NCBI GenBank assembly: GCA_902799685.1
Contig: CADCBO010000002.1
Location: 62,001-126,000 of the forward strand
Length of the DNA stretch: 64,000 nt
Reading direction: 5' to 3'
DNA from: an uncultured Bacteroidales bacterium
GTDB lineage: Bacteria > Bacteroidota > Bacteroidia > Bacteroidales > Bacteroidaceae
Notes under the pieces: model-generated
What the model was told of the DNA's origin: nothing
The model's database searches: none
What the model saw: only the letters and a program-made list of their open reading frames with translations
Part shown: piece after piece, positions 51,507 to 60,496 of the stretch
How positions within the stretch are numbered: the stretch's first letter is position 1
Layout: each line of letters starts with the position of its first letter
Program-made: the position numbers and the translations under genes

Positions 51507-53480
51507 TTGACCATTAAGAAAACTATAGTGAAGACGCCATTATCTATACATATTCTATATCACACTGCTTATAGAGACGGAGTGCAGGTTTACTCCATGC
51601 TTTATAAAACGCTTTGCCGCAATTCTGTGAGTCCGTTCATGGATGGTCTTGATATACCTGTGTATTTCCAGACCGGAGATGATAGTGGTCTTACGTCAAT
51701 GGCAGACGTTGGTAGCGAGAAGACTCTCATACTGCTACTGATAGACATCAATATGTTCTGCTCATCTATTTGGCGTGGCTATGTTCAGAACTTGCTAAAG
51801 AATAATACAGATGACAAGTTAAAGGTAGTTGGTGTTAAACTTGATAGTCATGCGTTCACATTTTTGGAGGGAGTTAGCAAAGACCAGATGATAGTCCTCC
51901 AGTCAGAGAGTATAATGGATAACATTGATGAGTTTAAGACTCGTTTGTTTGAATTCATTATTCGTTATCTAGGAGGCGCTAAAACAGAGAAAGTGTCTAT
52001 TTTCATCAGCCATTCAAAGCGAGATAAAGGAAATACAGGCGAAGTTATGGCTAAAGAGGTGCGTCAGTTCCTATTTGCAGACACTAAACTCCGAAGCTTC
52101 TTTGATGTTAACGATATCCTGGATGGCTACCAGTTTGATCAACAGATTAAGGAAAACGTCAGGGAGTCTCTTATATTAGTGTTATTTACTGATACGTATT
52201 CTTCACGTGAATGGTGTAGAATTGAAGCTCTTACAGCCAAGGAACATATGAAGCCGATGGTTGTTGTGTCACAGTTGCAAGAAGGAGCGGAGCGTTTGTT
52301 CCCATATATTGGGAATGTTCCAAGCATCGTTTTTCACAATGATTGGCGACCCGTAATAAATTTGTTGCTTAGAACGGCAATCGATTATATTTATGAATCG
52401 CAGTTGTTAGAATCTCTTTGCGATGATCATTCTACTTACCTGCCATATCCGCCAGAAGCTCACAGCCTTTCTATTTTGGGAGATGACAAGACGACCGTTT
52501 ACTATCCTGAGCCACCTCTTGGTAACGAGGAGATGGAGGTATTAAGTTCCATTGCTGAAAAGATGACAACAAAGAAAACATTCAAGACTCCAATGGAAAA
52601 GCAGGCGGCAGCCAATAAGTTAAACGAAGCCCAAATCGCTATTTCTGTTTCCGACAGCGAAGATTTACCTTTACTTGGTATTGGAAGGGATATGCTGTGT
52701 GATTTGACCGTAGAATTGTCGCGTCACATTTTGAAAGCAGGAGGCAAGATGATATATGGGGGTGACCTACGTAAGGATGGTTATACCAAACTATTCCGCG
52801 ATTTGTCAGATCAATACGGCAAGTATGAGAAAGAGAAAAAGAATGTTTTCTATTTTACAAACTATCTTGCATGGCCACTATACAACCAAATGTCAATGGT
52901 GGATAAAGCTGATTATTTAAGTTGTCGTGTACAGTTGGAGGAATGTCATCCTTCTGCAGCTGTTCCATTTGATTTAAAGAAAGAATTTGTTCCTCCAGTT
53001 GATGTTAGTTTGCGCTATATGTGGGCTACGTCTCTGACCGTTATGCGCCAGCTGGCTGAAGAACAAGCCAAGGCACGAGTATTAGTGGGTGGTAAGGTAA
53101 AAGGCTTTTTGGGTAGGATGGCTGGAATAGTTGAAGAGTTTATCACAGCTAAGCAAGCAAACCATCCCGTTTATTTGATTGGCGGATTTGGTGGAGCGAC
53201 GAAGCTCCTGTCTGATATTATAGAGAAAAAGAAAGACGTTAAAGCAGATGTCTTGCTGGATATAGCATGTGAGGATGCTAAATATAAAGAACTCTATGAG
53301 TATTATAAATCAAAAGGGTCTCAAATTGATTATTCAATTCTTGATATTATAAGCGTAGGAGATCTCAAAAACAACGGTCTTTCTGATGAAGAGAATCTGA
53401 GATTGTTCCATTCTGTGAATATCATGGAGATAGTGTCTCTAGTGTTGAAAGGACTTTCAAAAACGTTAAACCATGCATAG
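51507..53480 (+). CDS. TIR-TIR-SLOG protein
   Basis: The 657-residue protein has a degenerate TIR-like domain (about residues 10-155, ILYHTAYRDGVQVYSMLY), a complete TIR domain (about 160-300, VSIFISHSKRDKGNTGEVMA, SREWCRIEALTAKEH), and a C-terminal SLOG domain (about 375-650, AISVSDSEDLPLLGIGRDML and VYLIGGFGGATKLL). SLOG domains bind NAD-derived nucleotides and are the sensor part of ThsA in Thoeris. TTG at 51507 is taken as start because it abuts the previous stop; GTG at 51528 is an alternative. It is probably the effector of the cluster. Confidence 0.78.
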   Translation: MTIKKTIVKTPLSIHILYHTAYRDGVQVYSMLYKTLCRNSVSPFMDGLDIPVYFQTGDDSGLTSMADVGSEKTLILLLIDINMFCSSIWRGYVQNLLKNNTDDKLKVVGVKLDSHAFTFLEGVSKDQMIVLQSESIMDNIDEFKTRLFEFIIRYLGGAKTEKVSIFISHSKRDKGNTGEVMAKEVRQFLFADTKLRSFFDVNDILDGYQFDQQIKENVRESLILVLFTDTYSSREWCRIEALTAKEHMKPMVVVSQLQEGAERLFPYIGNVPSIVFHNDWRPVINLLLRTAIDYIYESQLLESLCDDHSTYLPYPPEAHSLSILGDDKTTVYYPEPPLGNEEMEVLSSIAEKMTTKKTFKTPMEKQAAANKLNEAQIAISVSDSEDLPLLGIGRDMLCDLTVELSRHILKAGGKMIYGGDLRKDGYTKLFRDLSDQYGKYEKEKKNVFYFTNYLAWPLYNQMSMVDKADYLSCRVQLEECHPSAAVPFDLKKEFVPPVDVSLRYMWATSLTVMRQLAEEQAKARVLVGGKVKGFLGRMAGIVEEFITAKQANHPVYLIGGFGGATKLLSDIIEKKKDVKADVLLDIACEDAKYKELYEYYKSKGSQIDYSILDIISVGDLKNNGLSDEENLRLFHSVNIMEIVSLVLKGLSKTLNHA

Positions 53481-54078
53481 GGTATTTGTTTGTTATCATC
53501 ATAAGAATGACCAACTGTTTAAGGAAACTCTCATCAGCTGGGCTGAGAAGAATCAAGTTTTTATTGATGGCTCTGTCGGGTTAGGTGAGATACCCGAAGA
53601 ATGGGACGATCAAAAGGTTAGAGAACATATTCGTGATGAGTATCTTCGTGACACAACTGTAACAATCGTTTTAGTTGGGACGGAAACTAAGTTCAGAAAA
53701 CATGTAGATTGGGAGATCTATTCCAGTATGCATGATGGTAAGAAAAATAAGAAATCAGGAATCATTGTAATTCTGTTACCTTCTGCGAAGAGCTGTTATT
53801 ATACATGTGGTTTCAATAACGAGAAAGCGACAATCTATCCCGAGCAGCAATCATGGATCACAATTGACGAACGTTCTGAATACGAACAACGCTATCCCTA
53901 TATGCCTGCGAGGATTATTGATAATCTGTTGAAAAAAGGAGTGAATATTTCTGTGATAAACTGGGATAAAGTCAACGTTGAGAACCTCAAGCTGATGATT
54001 GACAATGCTTATGATAATAGGGCAAAGCAAGATTATGATATGTCTCGTCCAATGAGAGAACGTAACCATAACTTGTAG
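53473..54078 (+). CDS. ThsB-like TIR protein (1 of 2 in cluster)
   Basis: The 201-residue protein is ThsB/DUF1863-like: MHRVFVCYHHKNDQLFKETL, TVTIVLVGTETKFRKHVDWE and a longer C-terminal half. The start overlaps the SLOG gene by 8 bp. In Thoeris, several ThsB paralogues may accompany one effector and recognise different phages. Confidence 0.75.
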   Translation: MHRVFVCYHHKNDQLFKETLISWAEKNQVFIDGSVGLGEIPEEWDDQKVREHIRDEYLRDTTVTIVLVGTETKFRKHVDWEIYSSMHDGKKNKKSGIIVILLPSAKSCYYTCGFNNEKATIYPEQQSWITIDERSEYEQRYPYMPARIIDNLLKKGVNISVINWDKVNVENLKLMIDNAYDNRAKQDYDMSRPMRERNHNL

Positions 54079-54091
54079 AAACTGTAACGTA

Positions 54092-54643
54092 ATGGAGAGT
54101 ATGAAGAGAAAGGTTTTTTATAGTTTCCACTACGCTAATGACTCTTGGCGTGCTGGACAAGTGAGAAATATAGGTGTGGTTGAAGGTGATGCACCGCTTA
54201 CATCCAATAAGTGGGAAGAAGTGAAACAAAAGGGAGATGCCAACATTCTGAAATGGATTCAAGACAGTCTTGTTGGTAAATCATGCTTGGTCGTTTTAAT
54301 TGGCGAAAAGACTTCAGAGCGAAAGTGGTGTAATAAAGAAATAGAGGAGGCATGGCGTGCAGGAATGGGTATTGTAGGAATATATATACATAATTTGAAA
54401 GATGTTCTTGATAATCAGAGTAAAAAGGGAAGTAATCCTTTTAGGGCTTTCTATATAGATAAAACTTATACTTATATAGCTAAACGAGACCACAGGGCAG
54501 ATGATAATGAAATCTTGTTATCTTTAGTTTGTCAAGCATATGATCCTCCCTATGTGACAAGTACCAATGTTTATAAGTACATATCTGACCATATTGAAGA
54601 ATGGGTAGAGGAGGCGATTAGAATCAGGAAGATGTATCCTTAA
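54092..54643 (+). CDS. ThsB-like TIR protein (2 of 2 in cluster)
   Basis: The 183-residue protein has KRKVFYSFHYANDSWRAGQV, VGKSCLVVLIGEKTSERKWC and EIEEAWRAGMGIVGIYIHNL, the ThsB/DUF1863 arrangement. An internal ATG at 54101 could be the true start. It is 13 bp after the previous ThsB-like gene and is the last gene of the cluster. Confidence 0.75.
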   Translation: MESMKRKVFYSFHYANDSWRAGQVRNIGVVEGDAPLTSNKWEEVKQKGDANILKWIQDSLVGKSCLVVLIGEKTSERKWCNKEIEEAWRAGMGIVGIYIHNLKDVLDNQSKKGSNPFRAFYIDKTYTYIAKRDHRADDNEILLSLVCQAYDPPYVTSTNVYKYISDHIEEWVEEAIRIRKMYP

Positions 54644-54788
54644 ACAGTAATTTGCGGGCTAACAGTTATTCTATGTCTGGAGTGGGGCAAGAAGAGAAAA
54701 CGGTACCAAACAGAACCGTCCCCAATGGCATGAAGTCTGTGCTTATCTTAGCAAACTAGATCTTCAGATTGAGGTGTGGCCTAATGTA

Positions 54789-54945
54789 ATATTGGATCGT
54801 AGCACAGAAAGCCTAGCAATAGGCAGGCAGTCAAGTTTCTTGTAATACAGATAGACGTACGGAGAAAATAATAAAGTCCGATAAGCGGTTTTATAGGCGT
54901 GCAAAAGATAGCGGCGTAGCCGCTGCGAGGCCGGAGGCCGAGTGG
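54789..54945. repeat. Repeat C, copy 2 (diverged)
   Basis: GATCGTAGCACAGAAAGC at the left and GTCCGATAAGCGGTTT, GCGAGGCCGGAGGCCGAG at the right, matching 55464-55622 with many changes. Confidence 0.65.
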
Positions 54946-55199
54946 GAGATGGCAAAATAGTACAAAAGGGGTCTGTCCCCTTTTGTACTATTTTTTTTGG
55001 TGGTGGTGACTTATGGTATTGTGTGGGTGGGGGAAAAAGTAACTGTCGTCTTTGACATTGTATTGGAAAACGGTGCCAAATAGAACCGTCCCCAATGGCA
55101 CTGTTTGGGAAAATGAGGCCAAAAAGAACCGTCCCCTTTGGCACTGTTTTGTTGATAAGTTGGAGGGGGCTGAAATTTGGCTAATAATTATATTATTAG

Positions 55200-55207
55200 T
55201 AACTTTG
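55200..55207 (+). promoter_or_regulatory. -7 promoter box of the distal polysaccharide leader
   Basis: TAACTTTG; a 450-bp untranslated region follows before the first ORF at 55655, as in Bacteroidales capsule loci. Confidence 0.6.
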
Positions 55208-55257
55208 CGACGGCATATTATTTCTTATGAAATAATTTATGCTGTGTTCTGCGGACA

Positions 55258-55284
55258 GCTCTTGGATAGGAGATTGGACGTATC
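55258..55284 (+). promoter_or_regulatory. Leader hairpin motif, probable UpxY target (copy 2)
   Basis: GCTCTTGGATAGGAG, 5 nt, then ACGTATC, identical to 33075-33101 in sequence and spacing. It is about 51 bp past the promoter box. Confidence 0.6.
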
Positions 55285-55463
55285 GGGTAGGGGGTATTTG
55301 CCCGAGTGAGGACGCTGCTTTTTCCGGATGGCCCTGATGTTGTAAGGAGGACGGTTCCTAAGGCTGACGGTTGGGTCCGGGGAGGGCTTGAATTTTCTGC
55401 GCATTTTATGAATACCCGTCCAAATAGTACAAAAGGGGACAGACCCCAATTGTACACAATTTG

Positions 55464-55622
55464 ATATTGAATCGTAGCACAGAGAGCACTGCAAGTGGCA
55501 AATTGTCAGTTATCTTGTAATACAGACAGACGTACGGAGTAATTAATTATAAAGGCCCGATAAGCGGTCCCGATAAGCGAGCAAACGGTAGCGTCGCCAG
55601 CCGCAGCGAGGCCGCAGGCCGA
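55464..55622. repeat. Repeat C, copy 3
   Basis: AATCGTAGCACAGAGAGC at left and GGCCCGATAAGCGGTCCCGA with GTCGCCAGCCGCAGCGAG at right; the right part is almost identical to 46227-46292. Confidence 0.75.
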
Positions 55623-55654
55623 ATGAGAATTAAATGAATTTAAAATAACAAGAT

Positions 55655-56062
55655 ATGCTATACAAGTTTGATATACTGTTTAAGAAAGAGCTGCGGGGCG
55701 GGGGCCTGAAGGTGGTCACTTACACCAGCCTGTTGCAGGAGCCGGAGGCGGCCTTCGGGGGCGAGGGCTTTGCCGATGCCGTGGGCCAGCTCTCTATGGT
55801 GCTGGACGGGCCCGAGGAGGGATTCTCCATCAATGCGCTCTACCGTAAATACCGTGCCGGGCTTGTGGGGCTCCAGAATGCCGCTCTGATAGGAAAGGAC
55901 TTCCAGCCGTGCTTTGTGTTTTCCAGGCCCGATGACGTCCATTCCATCCAGATGCTCTGCCGCAGAGAAGATGGCACCACCTGCACCCTTGATACCCACT
56001 CCTTTGTGCTGCAGGTGAGCCAAGACGGCAAATGCACCATAACTTGTGGAGGTACAAATTAG
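55655..56062 (+). CDS. Hypothetical protein at the start of the distal polysaccharide operon
   Basis: The 135-residue protein MLYKFDILFKKELRGGGLKV has no recognised domain. The end QVSQDGKCTITCGG is beta-like. G+C content is higher than in the genes around it. It follows repeat C and the long leader. It may be a structural or regulatory protein of the locus; nothing decides this. An ATG at 55655 with an A-rich upstream tract was chosen. Confidence 0.55.
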   Translation: MLYKFDILFKKELRGGGLKVVTYTSLLQEPEAAFGGEGFADAVGQLSMVLDGPEEGFSINALYRKYRAGLVGLQNAALIGKDFQPCFVFSRPDDVHSIQMLCRREDGTTCTLDTHSFVLQVSQDGKCTITCGGTN

Positions 56063-56085
56063 TTAAACCCATATACAATACAGCA

Positions 56086-56376
56086 ATGACCCAAAACAAC
56101 GCCATTGGAATAGACTATAGCGACCAGCGCCTGCGTGTGCTTGTAGAAGAGTACATCACCCAGCAGCGCGGCACCTTCAGCCTGCAGGGCGCGTGTGCCT
56201 ACGTGCTCTATTGGGCGATGGAAGATGGCCACACCCTGCCCGCTGCGGGCGCCCTCTACCAGAGCGATAAGCTGTCGCCCGCCGACTGCCAGCGTGTGAG
56301 CGCTGTGCTGCAGGAGATTGTCCGGGAGGGAAGGATTGCGGCCGATGGGGAGCAGTTTAAGAAGATAACGAATTAA
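56086..56376 (+). CDS. Small hypothetical protein, paralogue of the 49.9 kb protein
   Basis: The 96-residue protein begins MTQNNAIGIDYSDQRLRVLV and continues EEYITQQRGTFSLQGACAYV. A pattern L(V/I)(E/D)(E/D)(Y/F)I..(R/K)G.FS also occurs in the 49850-50182 protein. The ATG at 56086 is chosen over the ORF start in the preceding gene. Unknown function. Confidence 0.5.
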   Translation: MTQNNAIGIDYSDQRLRVLVEEYITQQRGTFSLQGACAYVLYWAMEDGHTLPAAGALYQSDKLSPADCQRVSAVLQEIVREGRIAADGEQFKKITN

Positions 56377-56424
56377 AGACAACAAGATATGCGGCAACTG
56401 ACCTTTACGCGCAGTCAGTGCCGC

Positions 56425-56532
56425 GATGGGGCAGGAAGGTCTTCCGCACAGCCTGAATGCCCCAATCGTAAGGGCGGGGTTCCCGCTGGTCTCTCATAAG
56501 ACAAAAAGGTTCAATAACAGCGGGCCCGCCTT
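56425..56532. terminator. Nested inverted repeats, terminator-like
   Basis: GATGGGGCA / TGCCCCAATC (56425-56468) encloses GGAAGGTCTTCC, and GGCGGGGTTCCCGCTG / CAGCGGGCCCGCC (56473-56530) is followed by TTCTTTAT. Could be a terminator or a structured RNA. Confidence 0.45.
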
Positions 56533-56561
56533 CTTTATATATTTCGCATAACAACATAGGC

Positions 56562-57580
56562 ATGAAATTATTTACAATGCTTTCTATTATTGGGTGTCTT
56601 TTTGCTTCATCTTGTTACAGTGCAATTGTAGCGGAAGTCCAAATTGATCCCGTAAGAGAATTTGTTTTAGATAAACACTTGAATAGGACATCAGAGTATT
56701 TCGTTGTTTTTGGTGATATACAAGAGTATACAAAGCCTAATGAGAACTTAATCCAGTATTATGACAGTTCAATTAACTGGATATTCGAGCAGATTAAAGT
56801 TGGAGCCAATATTGTTAATATCTTACTAACAGGAGATATAACGAATGATAATGATGATGCTCAATGGCAGATGTTTGTTAATTCGACAGAAGTACTTGCT
56901 AAGGATATTCCTTATTTTGTGTGTACGGGCAATCATGACTATACGTGGGATAATCAGCAAACTGTGTTTGATAGATCAACTACTAAAATTAATGAATATG
57001 CTCATTTCCAATTATCCGATTCAAAGATAGTTGAATATTATTCACGGTCAAGTTTGGAAAATTTGTAGCAAAGTTGTCGGATTCAAAAGGAGTATATCTG
57101 TTAGTCCTTGAGTATTGTGCAAGTAAAGATGTTGTTAATTGGGCAAAGCATAATGTAGAGTCACATCCGGATGATTCTTTCATTTTGATGACACATGAAT
57201 AGTTAGTGCGAAGAGGAGTAAGAGCAGAAACAAGCACTTATGCAAAATCTGAATATGTAAATTATAAATTATATAGTTCACCTCAAGAAATATGGGAGAT
57301 GCTAGTAAAGCAAAACAATAACATCCTATGTGTTCTATGTGGTCATGCTGGTTTTACGGGCAGATACTTCTCTTATAATCATGCTGGACGGAATGTCCCC
57401 AAGCTGATGTTTAATTTACAATATCAAGAAAACGGAGGAAATGGATTGATCCAGTTATGGGAGATACCTGCAGACTCGGATACAGTAAAGATTTGTGCAT
57501 ATAATACAATAACACGCGATTGGTTTATGTCTGATTCCACATCGGTTTCATTCAAATTTAAAAACTTCAAAGATTATTGA
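56562..57580 (+). pseudogene. Broken calcineurin-like metallophosphoesterase
   Basis: The first part (MKLFTMLSIIGCLFASSCYS, VVFGDIQEYTK, LLTGDITNDNDD, VCTGNHDYTWD) is an exported phosphoesterase with the metal-binding D-x-x and GNHD motifs. A frameshift near 57045 moves the reading frame (GKFVAKLSDSKGVYLLVLEY...), and TAG at 57200-57202 interrupts MTHE-LVRRG. The remainder from 57203 to 57580 (ILCVLCGHAGFTGRYF) keeps the GHAG motif. It is a recent pseudogene, since both halves are well preserved. Confidence 0.75.
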
Positions 57581-57652
57581 GTAAAAAAAACAGTATTCAA
57601 TTATTTGCAATACTGCTTTATATTTCATACAAATTGTTTTTAGCGATTAAAA

Positions 57653-58768
57653 ATGAAGACATTTGGAATAGTTTCTTGTAATATACATGTTAATTTTACC
57701 AATTACGGCTCTGCCCTTCAATCTTGGGCTTTGTGTCGTAGTGTGGAGAACTTAGGCTATGTGGCCAAGTTAGTGGATTATTGCCCACCCATGATGGAGG
57801 ATCGGGATATTTTGAACCCGATGAAACACATGTGGGACACAGACGAGGCGTCCAGGCGAAATCTGGAGCTAAGTATGCCTGCAATCAGAGTGAATTACCA
57901 TAAGTTTGACAATTTCTATAACCGTCGCTTTCAAAAGACAAAGAAAAGCTATACCTGTAGGGATTATAACAACATCGTAGATGAAGAGGGATTAGATGGC
58001 TTCGTGTGTGGAAGTGACACAATTTTTTGCATTGATGAATGGAATGGGTTTGAGGACGCCTATTTTGCTGAGTTCCCTTGCATGAAGAAGGGATATGCGG
58101 TTTCATACGCGGCAAGCTTCGGAGATGCACATTTTGATGAGCATACTTATGAAGTTTTGAAACAACGTCTCTCTAATTTCAAAGCGCTTGGTATTAGAGA
58201 GAATAAGATGATTCCGTTTATTAAAGAAAACACAACCATTCCCGCATACCGCACTATTGATCCCACACTATTGTTAACGGCTGATGACTTTAAGGAGATA
58301 ACAGCACCTCGTCTGGAGAATGACAAGTATCTGCTCCTCTATGCTCGCCGTTATAATAAAAAGATGTTTGACTTTGCAGATAGGCTGGCAGAACGCTATG
58401 GTTGGAAGGTCGTAGATATTAGTCTTAGGGCTGAAAATGCGAATAAACATAGAATGGCATACGATGCTGGCGTTGAAGAATTCCTATCTTTGGTAAAGAA
58501 TAGTGAATATGTGGTGACCAACTCTTTCCATTCAATCATCTTTGCTACACAATTCTGCCGTCCATTCGTTGCATTCTCTCGAGACTATGGAGATTCAAAA
58601 ATTGCTGAACTTCTGGAACTGTTTGGCTTGTCAGATAGACTGTTAGTTAATGGTGATGAGCCACTTATAGATAATATTGATTTCGCCACTGTACATCAGC
58701 GGATAGTACCTTACAGGGTGGGCTCATTTTATTTCCTAAAGCAAGAACTTGACGGAATTTCAAAATAA
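57653..58768 (+). CDS. Polysaccharide pyruvyl transferase family protein
   Basis: The 371-residue protein has FTNYGSALQSWALCRSVENL, VCGSDTIFCIDEWNG, SYAASFGDAHFDE and VVTNSFHSIIFATQFCRPFV, the pattern of polysaccharide pyruvyl transferases. It probably adds a ketal pyruvate or acts as related glycan-modifying enzyme on a surface polysaccharide. It starts the block of five co-directional biosynthesis genes with short gaps. Confidence 0.85.
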   Translation: MKTFGIVSCNIHVNFTNYGSALQSWALCRSVENLGYVAKLVDYCPPMMEDRDILNPMKHMWDTDEASRRNLELSMPAIRVNYHKFDNFYNRRFQKTKKSYTCRDYNNIVDEEGLDGFVCGSDTIFCIDEWNGFEDAYFAEFPCMKKGYAVSYAASFGDAHFDEHTYEVLKQRLSNFKALGIRENKMIPFIKENTTIPAYRTIDPTLLLTADDFKEITAPRLENDKYLLLYARRYNKKMFDFADRLAERYGWKVVDISLRAENANKHRMAYDAGVEEFLSLVKNSEYVVTNSFHSIIFATQFCRPFVAFSRDYGDSKIAELLELFGLSDRLLVNGDEPLIDNIDFATVHQRIVPYRVGSFYFLKQELDGISK

Positions 58769-58779
58769 ATAGAAGTATT

Positions 58780-60474
58780 ATGCAACATCATTATTATACA
58801 AACGAGCGCAATCACCAGATCCTAATCTCATTATTGAAAGCACATGGAATCCGTTATGTGGTTGCATCACCAGGAACCACAAATTCCGTTTTTATTGGAA
58901 GCATACAGAATGATAAGTTCTTTCAAATCTTCTCTGCAGTTGATGAACGAAGCGCTTCTTATATTGCAAATGGTCTGATATTAAAAACGGGGGAACCTGT
59001 AATTATCAGTTGCACTGGAGCTACTGCTGCCCGCAACTATATGTCAGGCGCTACGGAGGCATATTATAGTAAGCTGCCTCTGCTGATAATAACGTCATCA
59101 CAGCCTTCAAACCGCATTGGACATCTTAACCCTCAGGTTACAGACAGGACATCCCCTCCTAATGATGTATGTAATCTTAGCGTCGAAATACCGCTTGTTA
59201 ATAATAATGACGATGAGTGGGAGTGTGAAGTTCAATGTAACAGAGCATTGTTAGCACTTAAAAGAAATGGTGGCGGCCCCGTTCATATCAATCTCATAAC
59301 ATCTTACCGGTATAGCGATAATACAGCTCTTACATGTAAAGAATTGCCGCCTGCTAGAATTATTAGACGTTTTTCTCATATTGATAATGTACCACCTATA
59401 CCATATGGGAAAGTGGCTATATTTGTGGGGATGCATAAGATCTGGTCCCAGTCTTTAGTAGAAGAAGTTGAGCGTTTTTGTTCATCCAATAATGCTATAG
59501 TTCTTGCTGATCATCCAAGCAATTACAATGGAAAATATAAGATACCCTATCCATTGGTTATAAATCAATCATCAATCAATAAGGCGAACAAACCTGCTTA
59601 TGATGTTGATTTACTCATTCATATTGGCGAAATTACTGGCGAGGAAGGTGCTGTGAGGATGATTCATTCTAAACAAACTTGGCGAGTATCCCCAGACGGT
59701 GAAATTAGAGACACATTTAAGAACCTTACTGCTGTATTCGAGATGAGAGAGGAAGAGTTCTTTAGCATATATTCAAATGACGCTCAATATAATGACAGTT
59801 ATTATAAAGAGTGCAAAGAAGTCTACGATGAATTGCTTGTAAAACGTAATGTGGTACAGGAAACAATGCCGCTTTCTAATCCTTGGATAGCGGGTGTCAT
59901 AGCAAACAAAATACCAGACCATTCTTCAGTTGTGCTGGCAATACTAAACACATTGCGCACATGGAACTATGCGACATTTAAGGAGACAGTTAATGTTTTC
60001 TGTCCACTAGGAGGCTTTGGTATAGATGGGGCCACGTCGTTAGCTTTAGGTGTTTCTCTTGCTGATAAAAATAAGTTATGTTTTTGTGTGACGGGGGACC
60101 TTGCCTTCTTTTATGATTTAAATAGTTTGGGTAATCGCAATATCTTATCAAACCTTAGAATACTATTAGTTAATAATGGTTGTGGCGTAGAGTTTAAAAA
60201 AACATACGCTATGGCATATAGGCTTTTGGGCGATGAAGTTGACGAATACGTTGCGGCTGCTAGGCATAACGGTAATAAATCCAACGAATTAATCAAGCAC
60301 TTTTCCGTCGACTTAGGTTTTGAATATCTCTCAGCATCAAGCAAGCAGGAATTTGAGAGAGTCTACAGTAGATTTGTTGCCCCCGAAGTAACTGAAAAAC
60401 CAATGCTGTTTGAAGTATTTGTCAATGCTGAGGATGAATGTAAGGCATTGAATATTGTTCATGATAGAAAATAG
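58780..60474 (+). CDS. ThDP-dependent MenD-like synthase/decarboxylase
   Basis: The 564-residue protein has the ThDP fold: the N-terminal SPGTTNSVFIGSIQN and VDERSASYIANGLILKTGEP, and the C-terminal cofactor-binding segment VTGDLAFFYDLNSLGNRNIL and ILLVNNGCGVEF. It resembles MenD most, but the substrate-binding residues cannot be judged, and the context is polysaccharide, not menaquinone. It lies 12 bp after the pyruvyl transferase gene. Possible roles are a C-C bond-forming step or 2-oxoacid decarboxylation in a sugar-like precursor. Confidence 0.75.
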   Translation: MQHHYYTNERNHQILISLLKAHGIRYVVASPGTTNSVFIGSIQNDKFFQIFSAVDERSASYIANGLILKTGEPVIISCTGATAARNYMSGATEAYYSKLPLLIITSSQPSNRIGHLNPQVTDRTSPPNDVCNLSVEIPLVNNNDDEWECEVQCNRALLALKRNGGGPVHINLITSYRYSDNTALTCKELPPARIIRRFSHIDNVPPIPYGKVAIFVGMHKIWSQSLVEEVERFCSSNNAIVLADHPSNYNGKYKIPYPLVINQSSINKANKPAYDVDLLIHIGEITGEEGAVRMIHSKQTWRVSPDGEIRDTFKNLTAVFEMREEEFFSIYSNDAQYNDSYYKECKEVYDELLVKRNVVQETMPLSNPWIAGVIANKIPDHSSVVLAILNTLRTWNYATFKETVNVFCPLGGFGIDGATSLALGVSLADKNKLCFCVTGDLAFFYDLNSLGNRNILSNLRILLVNNGCGVEFKKTYAMAYRLLGDEVDEYVAAARHNGNKSNELIKHFSVDLGFEYLSASSKQEFERVYSRFVAPEVTEKPMLFEVFVNAEDECKALNIVHDRK

Positions 60475-60496
60475 TAATAATCATAGTTCTAGATAA

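Larger units (their letters stand above)
54644..55654. other. 1-kb repeat-rich gap with UpxY-type leader
   Basis: No gene is supported here. It contains A' elements (54697-54731, 55066-55103, 55105-55147), B elements (54951-54993, 55421-55455), two repeat C copies (54789-54945, 55464-55622), a promoter (55200-55207) and the leader hairpin (55258). A relic frame HEVCAYLSKLDLQIEVWPNV runs from about 54730 to 54843, with a related tail at 55464-55516. Confidence 0.65.

Noticed and set aside
58780-60474. Phosphonopyruvate decarboxylase
   Set aside because: The protein resembles MenD more closely, and no phosphoenolpyruvate mutase gene is present in the window.
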